NCBI GenBank assembly: GCA_001995005.1
Contig: MDJN01000003.1
Location: 1 to 8,056, forward strand
DNA from: Candidatus Parepulonipiscium sp. PG-Nun2H_MBin03
Lineage (GTDB): Bacteria; Bacillota; Clostridia; Lachnospirales; Cellulosilyticaceae
DNA: 8,056 nucleotides
Reading direction: 5' to 3'
Shown here: in pieces, positions 1 through 5,171 of the stretch
Numbering within the stretch: position 1 is the stretch's first letter
Layout: each line of letters opens with the position of its first letter
Notes under the pieces: generated by a model
The model's database searches: none
What the model saw: only the letters and a program-made list of their open reading frames with translations
What the model was told of the DNA's origin: nothing
Program-made: the position numbers and the translations under genes

Positions 1-313
1 TTCTCCTCAAAGAGGAGAGCAAAATATTAAGGAGAAACTTCAACGACTATTCCTCTTGAGGGAAGTACACTACAAGCAGGTCATATTTACCCCATTATTA
101 GGGAGATAAGGCAAATGGTAGTGGAAGCGGGTAGCCCCTAACGGTAATATATGACCTCCTCTTTGGGCAGGGAAATAAATTAGACGAGGGAGAAGATATA
201 GTCTGTGCTTATATGAAAATATAAGAGGTCTATCGAAAGATGTGACTGCATTAAGAGTAGCGTCTTAATGTGAACGATAATCTTCCGTATTACCTAGTGT
301 AAGGAAGACACAG
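1..313 (+). ncRNA. Group I self-splicing intron, 3' part (5' end outside window)
   Basis: The P7 pairing of a group I ribozyme is visible: GACTAT at 45-50, within CAACGACTAT, pairs with ATAGTC at 198-203, within AAGATATAGTC. These match the conserved R and S elements of the family. A short P7.1-like stem follows at about 52-61. After P7 come three clean hairpins: 208-225 (7 bp, GAAA loop), 228-246 (GAAA loop, one bulge) and 249-270 (7 bp). A further hairpin at 281-308 has a 6-bp base. These fit the P9 series. An upstream hairpin at 2-18 (7 bp, AAA loop) probably belongs to P5 or P6. The pattern resembles subgroup IA introns such as T4 td. P1, the internal guide sequence and the 5' splice site lie before the window. 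No homing endonuclease is seen in the visible part. The 3' splice site must lie after 302, because the downstream frame has a stop at 300-302. A site after G313 is favoured, with G303, G304, G307 and G319 as alternatives. Confidence 0.85.
78..157 (+). other. Extra hairpin domain inserted between the P7 strands of the intron
   Basis: Bases 78-91 pair with 143-157 through 14 base pairs and one bulged A. Inside this, 98-103 (TTAGGG) pairs with 136-141 (CCCTAA). The innermost part, 104-135, is purine-rich (ATGGTAGTGGAAGCGGGTAG) and has no single obvious fold. The domain makes the segment between the two P7 strands about 150 bases long, far more than P3' and P8 alone need. It sits where subgroup IA introns carry P7.1 and P7.2. 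It is too short to encode a homing endonuclease. A simple structural extension is the default reading. Confidence 0.6.
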
Positions 314-314
314 T

Positions 315-1166
315 ACAAGATTAAGAAGTTCGGGTATCAGTTATATATATATAGAAGATGGTTTATCTGAACAAGTAGTTATGGACCTAGTATTTGAAGA
401 AACTATAAAGAAAACAATACTTGCAAAGTTAAAACTTCTATATTTACAAGTACAAAAAAAGCGTACTATAAATGAAAACTTATTAAAAGACATTGTAAAT
501 CTAATAAAATTTAACGTAAATATTAATGAAAATGCTGTATTATTTAAAGATATTATAGCTAATGATAAGGTTAGTGACATTTCTATGCATTCCTTAGAAG
601 TGGCAGTATTATGCATACGAGCTATGAAAAATGCCCGTGTAGGCTATGATGCAGTAGAAAAAATAATGTATAGCTCAATTTTACATGACATTGGAAAATT
701 AGTAGATAATACAGAAAATCATAGACGAACAGCATTTGATATGATAAAGGCTAGTACATCTTTATCACCAGTAGTTTATATTCCAATCTTGCATATACAT
801 GAAAAAATAGATGGTTCAGGCCCAGAAAAAGTCAAGGCAGAATCATTGCATATAAATGCACAAGTTCTTCATATAGCAAATAATTATAGTAATTTATTAG
901 CTAAAATACCTTCGCCTGATGAGGCTGTTGAACGTTTGCAAGCAGACGCTTTAAGAAAGTTTGATTTGGCTATATTTAATAAAGCTATAGAAGTTTTTTA
1001 CTGTTATCCAAACGGCGTTAAAGTTGAGCTTACAACAGGAGATAAGGCATTGGTTATTCAACAACACGTAGGTTTTCCAACACGACCAGTGATAGTAACA
1101 GATGACGGGACTAATATTGACATGATGGAATCGCCTAGTATATTTATTAAACATATTCTACACTAA
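315..1166 (+). CDS. HD-GYP domain protein, 3' exon (cyclic-di-GMP phosphodiesterase-like, degenerate site)
   Basis: HD-GYP proteins hydrolyse cyclic-di-GMP using a two- or three-metal centre. The ATG at 381 has no ribosome binding site. The open frame continues upstream through residues such as LRSSGISYIYIEDGLSE, which resembles the segment preceding the HD-GYP domain in clostridial members. I therefore take 315 as about the first whole codon of exon 2, with exon 1 lying upstream of the intron. Numbering from Met-381, the retained motifs are H70, HDIGK at 102-106, H114 and H140-E141, followed by DGSGP. Three canonical features are altered: the first His of HHE is Ile139, GYP is reduced to GP, and the Asp of the usual IxD helix is Asn167. 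The C-terminal tail, about 208-261 (YPNGVKV, then TRPVIV), is typical of clostridial HD-GYP proteins. The product may bind rather than cleave its ligand. The family is secure; activity is uncertain. Confidence 0.8.
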   Translation, partial: TRLRSSGISYIYIEDGLSEQVVMDLVFEETIKKTILAKLKLLYLQVQKKRTINENLLKDIVNLIKFNVNINENAVLFKDIIANDKVSDISMHSLEVAVLCIRAMKNARVGYDAVEKIMYSSILHDIGKLVDNTENHRRTAFDMIKASTSLSPVVYIPILHIHEKIDGSGPEKVKAESLHINAQVLHIANNYSNLLAKIPSPDEAVERLQADALRKFDLAIFNKAIEVFYCYPNGVKVELTTGDKALVIQQHVGFPTRPVIVTDDGTNIDMMESPSIFIKHILH

Positions 1167-1199
1167 TATATATTATTCATTACAGTACAGGAGTATTTT

Positions 1200-1688
1200 A
1201 TGCATTATTCGCAAATAAGAAAATTTGACACAGCAAATGGCACTGGCATACGTACTACTTTATTTGTATCTGGGTGCACAAAAGAATGCAAGGACTGCTT
1301 TAATGATGCATACAAAAGTTTTACCACAGGTTATGTATGGGATGAAGTTATAGAAAAAAATTTTTTAGCCCACATTAATTCGCCTATTATACAAGGTGTA
1401 TCTATACTAGGTGGTGAACCAATGGATCAAATTATGGATGATACTTTATTAAATCTGGTAAAAAAAATATCTAAAAATATATGGATATATTCAGGATACA
1501 CCTTTGAAGAAATTATAAATAATAAAAAACGTTACGAAATTATAAAACACTGTGATGTATTAGTAGATGGGCCCTATATAGATAAACTTAAAGATTTACG
1601 CTTAGCGTTTGTCGGTAGTAGCAATCAAAGGATTATTAATATACAAAAAAGTTTGGATTGTAACGAAATAGTATTATTAAAATTATGA
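1200..1688 (+). CDS. nrdG: Anaerobic ribonucleotide reductase activating protein (radical SAM)
   Basis: NrdG uses a 4Fe-4S cluster and S-adenosylmethionine to install the glycyl radical on the class III reductase NrdD, allowing deoxyribonucleotide synthesis without oxygen. The 162-residue protein has the family length. Visible signatures are DTANGTGIR at residues 10-18, the cluster-binding CX3CX2C (C26, C30, C33) followed by FN, the GGEP motif at 71-74, WIYSGY, DVLVDGPYI, and GSSNQRII near the C-terminus. AGGAG at 1189-1193 lies 6 bases before the ATG, which supports this start. The gene begins 33 bases after the HD-GYP stop with no terminator between, so the two are probably cotranscribed. 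Its stop overlaps the first possible dut ATG (ATGA at 1685-1688). The usual partner nrdD is not in the window. Confidence 0.95.
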   Translation: MHYSQIRKFDTANGTGIRTTLFVSGCTKECKDCFNDAYKSFTTGYVWDEVIEKNFLAHINSPIIQGVSILGGEPMDQIMDDTLLNLVKKISKNIWIYSGYTFEEIINNKKRYEIIKHCDVLVDGPYIDKLKDLRLAFVGSSNQRIINIQKSLDCNEIVLLKL

Positions 1689-1693
1689 TATGC

Positions 1694-1699
1694 AAGGAG
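1694..1699 (+). promoter_or_regulatory. Ribosome binding site deciding the dut start
   Basis: AAGGAG ends 6 bases before the ATG at 1706. The earlier in-frame ATG at 1685, which overlaps the nrdG stop, has no comparable site. The 1706 start also gives the N-terminus MIYFAKMND, which is normal for the family. Confidence 0.75.
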
Positions 1700-1705
1700 C
1701 GACAG

Positions 1706-2134
1706 ATGATTTATTTTGCAAAAATGAATGATAAGGCGATATTGCCTAGTAAAAGAGTAGAAGATGCTGGTTATGATATATACGCTTGTTGTGATGATAT
1801 AGCAATTGCCACTGGTGAAACAAAACTAATACCAACAGGCATAGCCTCAGCGTTTAGCGATGATTACGTAGCTATAATAAAGGAGCGGAGTTCTCTAGGA
1901 AAATTAGGTTTAGGGGTGCGAGGCGGAGTTATAGATTCGGGGTACCGTGGTGAATGGAAAATTGCCATGACTAATCATTCTAACCAAGATATTGTCATAT
2001 CAACTAAAAAAGCTATAGTGCAATGCATTTTTGTTGAAGTGCCAAAAATTAAAGTGCAAGAGATTGAATATAACGATTTGCTAAAAATTAAATCTGAAAG
2101 AGGCGTAGGTGGATTTGGCTCTTCAGGAAAATAG
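1706..2134 (+). CDS. dut: dUTP diphosphatase (dUTPase), trimeric type
   Basis: dUTPase hydrolyses dUTP to dUMP and pyrophosphate, keeping uracil out of DNA and supplying dUMP for thymidylate synthesis. From the ATG at 1706 the product has 142 residues, the usual size of the homotrimeric class. All five motifs are present in order: DAGYDIYA (20-27), RSSLG (61-65), GVIDSGYRG (74-82, with catalytic Asp77 and base-stacking Tyr80), AIVQCIFVEV (about 103-112), and the glycine-rich C-terminal motif with R132 and GGFGSSG (135-141), which closes over the triphosphate. The gene follows nrdG without a gap and ends at a strong terminator, so it is the last gene of this operon. Pairing with nrdG suggests a shared role in nucleotide supply. 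Translation from 1685 would add only seven residues. Confidence 0.95.
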   Translation: MIYFAKMNDKAILPSKRVEDAGYDIYACCDDIAIATGETKLIPTGIASAFSDDYVAIIKERSSLGKLGLGVRGGVIDSGYRGEWKIAMTNHSNQDIVISTKKAIVQCIFVEVPKIKVQEIEYNDLLKIKSERGVGGFGSSGK

Positions 2135-2140
2135 TTGATT

Positions 2141-2173
2141 AAAACTCAAACTGGAAACGGCTTGAGTTTTTTT
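2141..2173 (+). terminator. Intrinsic terminator after dut
   Basis: AAAACTCAA at 2141-2149 pairs with TTGAGTTTT at 2162-2170, a 9-bp stem with a 12-base loop. It is followed directly by a T run ending at 2173. It lies 7 bases after the dut stop and closes the HD-GYP, nrdG, dut transcript. Confidence 0.88.
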
Positions 2174-2379
2174 GTGTAAAAATTAAGTTTGAATTGTTAT
2201 AGATGGAGATAAGTATATAAAAAATCCATTTTTTTGCATTTTTCTTGAAAAAAAAGTTTTAATTATCAAAAATATGGGTATAGCTATAATAGACTAAAAA
2301 CTAGGAGAGAATAATGAATAAATAATTACCATAAAATTTAAATAAGATTTTCACTTTAAAATCGTTAAAAAATAGGGTG

Positions 2380-2409
2380 TTGACATTTGGTAAAAAGTAT
2401 GTTTATGTA
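2380..2409 (+). promoter_or_regulatory. Possible promoter with consensus -35
   Basis: TTGACA at 2380-2385 is a perfect sigma-A -35 hexamer. The best -10 at a workable distance is TATGTA at 2404-2409 (18-base spacer), which matches only 3 of 6 positions. It would give a leader of about 165 bases ahead of the S1 gene. Confidence 0.35.
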
Positions 2410-2458
2410 ATATAAGTAAAAAAGTATTATGACTTAGGGTTATATTTATTAGCTTTTT

Positions 2459-2491
2459 GGATAAAATAAAGATAATAAATGGATAAAATAA
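2459..2491 (+). repeat. Two 11-base direct repeats, 22 bases apart
   Basis: GGATAAAATAA occurs at 2459-2469 and again at 2481-2491. The 22-base period is about two helical turns, so both copies would face the same side of the DNA. They lie between the two candidate promoters of the S1 gene. A binding site is possible, but low-complexity AT sequence makes chance likely. Confidence 0.4.
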
Positions 2492-2521
2492 GAAAAAAAA
2501 TTAAGATTTGTGCAAATATAC

Positions 2522-2550
2522 TATATTTTTTTTACTAAAGTGTGTATAAT
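2522..2550 (+). promoter_or_regulatory. Likely proximal promoter of the S1 gene
   Basis: TATAAT at 2545-2550 is a perfect -10. At 17 bases upstream the -35 position reads TATATT (2522-2527), a poor match. Transcription would start near 2557, leaving a short leader that contains AAGGAGG (2568-2574), 7 bases before the ATG. Confidence 0.5.
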
Positions 2551-2581
2551 GATAGAAGAATAATTTCAAGGAGGATTTACA

Positions 2582-3712
2582 ATGTCAGATTTAAAGATAC
2601 AAACAGAGTTAGAAGAAGAAAATTTAACTATGGCAGATTTAATGGCAGAAGTTGATAAAACAATGGCAAGAATATATAGAGGAGACATTAAAAAAGCTAC
2701 TGTTATTGCAATTGAAGAGAAAGGATTAATTTTAAATATAGGTTACCATGCAGATGCGGTTATGAATTTTAGTGAGTACAGTGCAGATGCAGTTGATAAA
2801 TCAACTATAAGCATAGGAGATGAATTTAAAGTTACAGTATTAAAGTTAGATGATGGAGAAGGAAATGTAGTTGTTTCTAAAAAACGAGCAGATAACGAAA
2901 AATCTTATGAAGAAATTGAGCAGATGTTTAAGAATAAGCAAGTGATAACTGTAAGACTTAAAGAAGTGACAAAAGGTGGATTAATCACAAATATAAAAGG
3001 GGTAAGAGCGTTTATACCAGGTTCTCAAATTACTGATACATACGTAGAGGATTTAAAAACCTACGTAGGCAAAGATGTTGAAGTACAAATAATAGAATTT
3101 GAACCCCGCCAAAGAAAACTTATTTTATCTGGAAAAGCTATTGCAAAACAAAAACGTATTGAACGTAGAAAAGATAGATTAACTCAACTAAAAGAAAATG
3201 AAAAGTATATCGGAACTGTTACTAAGCTTATGAATTATGGGGCATTTGTAGATTTAGATGGAGTAGAAGGCTTAGTACACAATAGCGATTTATCTTGGCA
3301 AAGAATTAAACATCCATCAGATGTTGTAAAAGAAGGAGAAAAGGTAGAAGTTACTATAATTTCTATTAATGCAGAAAACGGTAAAATTGCACTGGCTATA
3401 AAAGATAGAGATAATGACCCATGGCAACTTGCTATAAATAACCTATCAGAAGGGCAAGTTATAAAAGGAGTAGTAACTAAATTTATGCCATTTGGTGCGT
3501 TTGTAAAAATATTTGATGGTGTAGAAGGTTTAGTTCATATATCTCAAATTAGTACAAAGCGTATTAATAAGCCTGAAGAGGTATTAGAGTTAAATCAAGA
3601 AATAGAAGTAAAAGTAATTAAAATAGATAAGCAAGATAAAAAAATTAGTTTAAGTATTACTGCTGTAGCTGAACAAGTGGATGATGAATTAAAAAAGACT
3701 TATATGGCGTAA
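2582..3712 (+). CDS. rpsA: S1 RNA-binding domain protein (30S ribosomal protein S1 homologue)
   Basis: The 376-residue product is an array of four S1 (OB-fold) repeats at roughly residues 33-101, 118-186, 207-275 and 292-360. Repeats 3 and 4 are the most canonical, with NYGAFVDLDGVEGLVH and PFGAFVKIFDGVEGLVHIS. Repeats 1 and 2 are more divergent, and repeat 2 carries VRAFIPGSQ. This four-repeat form is the Firmicute S1 homologue. It is shorter than the six-repeat proteobacterial S1 and lacks the IspH fusion found in many clostridia. It is expected to bind single-stranded mRNA and act at the ribosome or on RNA stability in the cytoplasm, though its role in Firmicutes is less settled than in E. 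coli. The N-terminal 30 residues are acidic. A consensus AAGGAGG lies 7 bases before the ATG. It appears to be transcribed alone, with its own promoter region and terminator. Confidence 0.88.
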   Translation: MSDLKIQTELEEENLTMADLMAEVDKTMARIYRGDIKKATVIAIEEKGLILNIGYHADAVMNFSEYSADAVDKSTISIGDEFKVTVLKLDDGEGNVVVSKKRADNEKSYEEIEQMFKNKQVITVRLKEVTKGGLITNIKGVRAFIPGSQITDTYVEDLKTYVGKDVEVQIIEFEPRQRKLILSGKAIAKQKRIERRKDRLTQLKENEKYIGTVTKLMNYGAFVDLDGVEGLVHNSDLSWQRIKHPSDVVKEGEKVEVTIISINAENGKIALAIKDRDNDPWQLAINNLSEGQVIKGVVTKFMPFGAFVKIFDGVEGLVHISQISTKRINKPEEVLELNQEIEVKVIKIDKQDKKISLSITAVAEQVDDELKKTYMA

Positions 3713-3744
3713 AAAACTAACATAATAGAGTTTGTATACAGTCT

Positions 3745-3769
3745 AGGCTACTTGTGGTAGCCTTTTTTT
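3745..3769 (+). terminator. Intrinsic terminator after the S1 gene
   Basis: AGGCTAC at 3745-3751 pairs with GTAGCCT at 3757-3763, a 7-bp stem with a 5-base loop. The T run reaches 3769. The next gene's ribosome binding site begins only 4 bases later, so any downstream transcription must read through this hairpin or start inside or before it. Confidence 0.9.
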
Positions 3770-3772
3770 ATT

Positions 3773-3779
3773 GAGGAGG
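3773..3779 (+). promoter_or_regulatory. Ribosome binding site selecting a TTG start at 3789
   Basis: GAGGAGG ends 9 bases before the TTG at 3789 and only 3 bases before the TTG at 3783. The TTG at 3771 overlaps the site itself and cannot use it. A GTG at 3785 is in another frame that stops after five codons. TTG-3789, giving MSWFRKIF, is therefore the best start. Confidence 0.7.
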
Positions 3780-3788
3780 TTATTGTGT

Positions 3789-4940
3789 TTGAGCTGGTTT
3801 AGAAAAATATTTTCAAAAAAGAATGAAGTAAAAACTTATGAAGGAAAATTTGATGATGTTGATATAGATAATCTTTTTGAAAGTCTTAAAACTACATCTA
3901 TAAAAATACAAAGACAAGAAAAATATTTAGAAGATGTGCAAGCATTAGAATCACCCTTAAGTAGCTTTTTAAGCTTAGATGAAAATACCCAAAAAAGCTT
4001 GAAAAATTATGCGACACAATATAAGGATATTACAGATGAGCAACGTGGCCTTCAAACAAGACTAGTCAAAAACAATCCCGCTCTATATAGAATTTCTATA
4101 TACGAACAAGAGGTGCCTACTCTATTAATTGAGTTAAAACAAGTGCAAAACCTTGTGAAAACTTTTAGAAATAACATATACTATTTACGAGATGAAAAAG
4201 AAGAGCTTATACAAGATAGAGTTATGTTAATAAGAGGATACGATTATTTGCGAAAATTTAGTATAGTATTTGCTGTGTTACTTGCCTTATGTTTACTACT
4301 AATTTTTACAATGATGCAAGTTTTACGAGAAGATATATGGATATATATGAGTGCTGTTTGTGGGGTATTTATTATATTTGTACCGACTCTTCTTTTAACA
4401 AAAGAAAAATTAGAAAAAGAGATGACAAGAAACGAAATATTACAAAAACGTGCCGCAAAATATATAAAAAAATACCAAATTCATTATTTTCAGCAAAAAA
4501 ATTATCTACAATATGAATTTAGCAAGCTGGGCGTAGATAGCATAAAAAAGCTTGAAAATTATTATGATAAATACTTGACGTATAAGGCATACGAAGTAAA
4601 ATATAATAGAAACATACAGACTATGCAAATTTCTCAGCAGAAAATCCAAGAGATTTTATCTGACCATAAATTACCGACTGAAGATAGCATAGTTATCGAA
4701 GAATGGCTATTTAATCCACATAAAATCGAAGAAAGTAAGATGTTAGTAAGAGAGATTGAGCCTATTAAGGTACAAATTAAAACTCTTAAAGAATACGAAG
4801 AAGATGTATATAAGCAGTTAATAGCATATGCTGAGATGGATGAGTATAAGGATATTGTTGCGAAAAAGCTAGACGAACACTATGAATGGCTTAACGAACG
4901 CCTTGACAAGGAAAAGGCAGTCAATTACAATAAAAAATAA
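3789..4940 (+). CDS. Coiled-coil protein with two central membrane helices, function unknown
   Basis: I do not recognise this family. From TTG-3789 the product has 383 residues. Residues 1-156 are charged and rich in Lys, Glu and Gln with heptad-like stretches, including EKEELIQDR just before the membrane. Two hydrophobic helices follow at about 157-177 (FSIVFAVLLALCLLLIF) and 184-204 (WIYMSAVCGVFIIFVPTLLL), joined by a short polar turn. Residues 205-383 return to long charged, helix-forming sequence. No signal peptide, catalytic motif or nucleotide-binding loop is visible. The predicted shape is a hairpin in the membrane with both long coiled-coil arms on the same side, probably the cytoplasm because the flanks are Lys/Arg-rich. 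It starts 20 bases after a terminator and ends 12 bases before a second small membrane-protein gene, which in turn precedes valS. A structural or scaffolding role is only a guess. Confidence 0.8.
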   Translation: MSWFRKIFSKKNEVKTYEGKFDDVDIDNLFESLKTTSIKIQRQEKYLEDVQALESPLSSFLSLDENTQKSLKNYATQYKDITDEQRGLQTRLVKNNPALYRISIYEQEVPTLLIELKQVQNLVKTFRNNIYYLRDEKEELIQDRVMLIRGYDYLRKFSIVFAVLLALCLLLIFTMMQVLREDIWIYMSAVCGVFIIFVPTLLLTKEKLEKEMTRNEILQKRAAKYIKKYQIHYFQQKNYLQYEFSKLGVDSIKKLENYYDKYLTYKAYEVKYNRNIQTMQISQQKIQEILSDHKLPTEDSIVIEEWLFNPHKIEESKMLVREIEPIKVQIKTLKEYEEDVYKQLIAYAEMDEYKDIVAKKLDEHYEWLNERLDKEKAVNYNKK

Positions 4941-4945
4941 TTTTT

Positions 4946-4951
4946 AGGAGG
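4946..4951 (+). promoter_or_regulatory. Ribosome binding site unusually close to its ATG
   Basis: AGGAGG ends just one base before the ATG at 4953. This is far tighter than the usual 5-9 bases. No other in-frame ATG, GTG or TTG lies at a normal distance downstream. Confidence 0.5.
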
Positions 4952-4952
4952 C

Positions 4953-5156
4953 ATGGCGATACAACCAGTTGGATTTATTTTATTTTTGATAGGACTTACA
5001 CTGCTACTGTTTGGGAAAAGAATAGTAATAGGCAGAATAAATTTAGAAGAACAAGATAAGGAAGAGTTTACGTTTCTCGTTGGAGGTGCCATTATTGCTG
5101 TTAAATTAGCAGGCATAATTATATTGATACTAGGTTTCTTATTTTTGTTGCTATAA
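4953..5156 (+). CDS. Small two-helix membrane protein, function unknown
   Basis: The 67-residue product is almost entirely two hydrophobic segments: about residues 6-21 (VGFILFLIGLTLLLFG) and 40-67 (ending in ILILGFLFLLL, with Lys51 inside). A basic then acidic linker (KR...GR, then EEQDKEE) separates them. There is no cleavable signal peptide, and no family is recognised. It is probably real because its frame is open from a ribosome binding site to the spacer before valS. It is also packed tightly: 12 bases after the coiled-coil gene and 15 bases before valS. The overlapping minus-strand frame has no ribosome binding site and is a shadow. By position it may work with the upstream coiled-coil membrane protein; this is inference only. 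Confidence 0.72.
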   Translation: MAIQPVGFILFLIGLTLLLFGKRIVIGRINLEEQDKEEFTFLVGGAIIAVKLAGIIILILGFLFLLL

Positions 5157-5171
5157 GGGAAGGATAAAAAG

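Larger units (their letters stand above)
2174..2581 (+). other. AT-rich intergenic region before the S1 gene
   Basis: This gap of about 400 bases has no credible gene. It is dominated by A and T runs. It holds a TATAAT at 2285-2290 without a good -35, a weak 6-bp hairpin (2346-2351 with 2358-2363), a TTGACA at 2380-2385, a pair of 11-base direct repeats at 2459 and 2481, and a TATAAT at 2545-2550 close to the S1 gene. A three-codon frame (ATG AAT AAA TAA) at 2323-2334 follows AGGAGA, but it is too short to support. No known riboswitch or structured RNA was recognised. Confidence 0.6.

Noticed and set aside
104..142. Cyclic-di-GMP riboswitch inside the intron insertion
   Set aside because: GGTAGTGGAAGCGGGTAG looks loosely like part of a class II cyclic-di-GMP aptamer. 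However, the remaining conserved segments and the pseudoknot could not be found, so it is kept only as an unexplained hairpin domain.
341..616. Minus-strand open frame of 91 codons over the HD-GYP gene
   Set aside because: It is a shadow of the + strand gene, with Phe/Ser/Ile-rich composition, no ribosome binding site and no recognisable motif.
2313..2334. Three-codon leader peptide (ATG AAT AAA TAA) after AGGAGA
   Set aside because: It is too short to distinguish from chance in AT-rich sequence, and no attenuator hairpin follows it.
4289..4516. Second + strand open frame inside the coiled-coil gene
   Set aside because: It overlaps the larger frame entirely and lacks a ribosome binding site. 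Its Tyr/Asn/Lys-rich sequence is what a shifted frame of AT-rich DNA gives.
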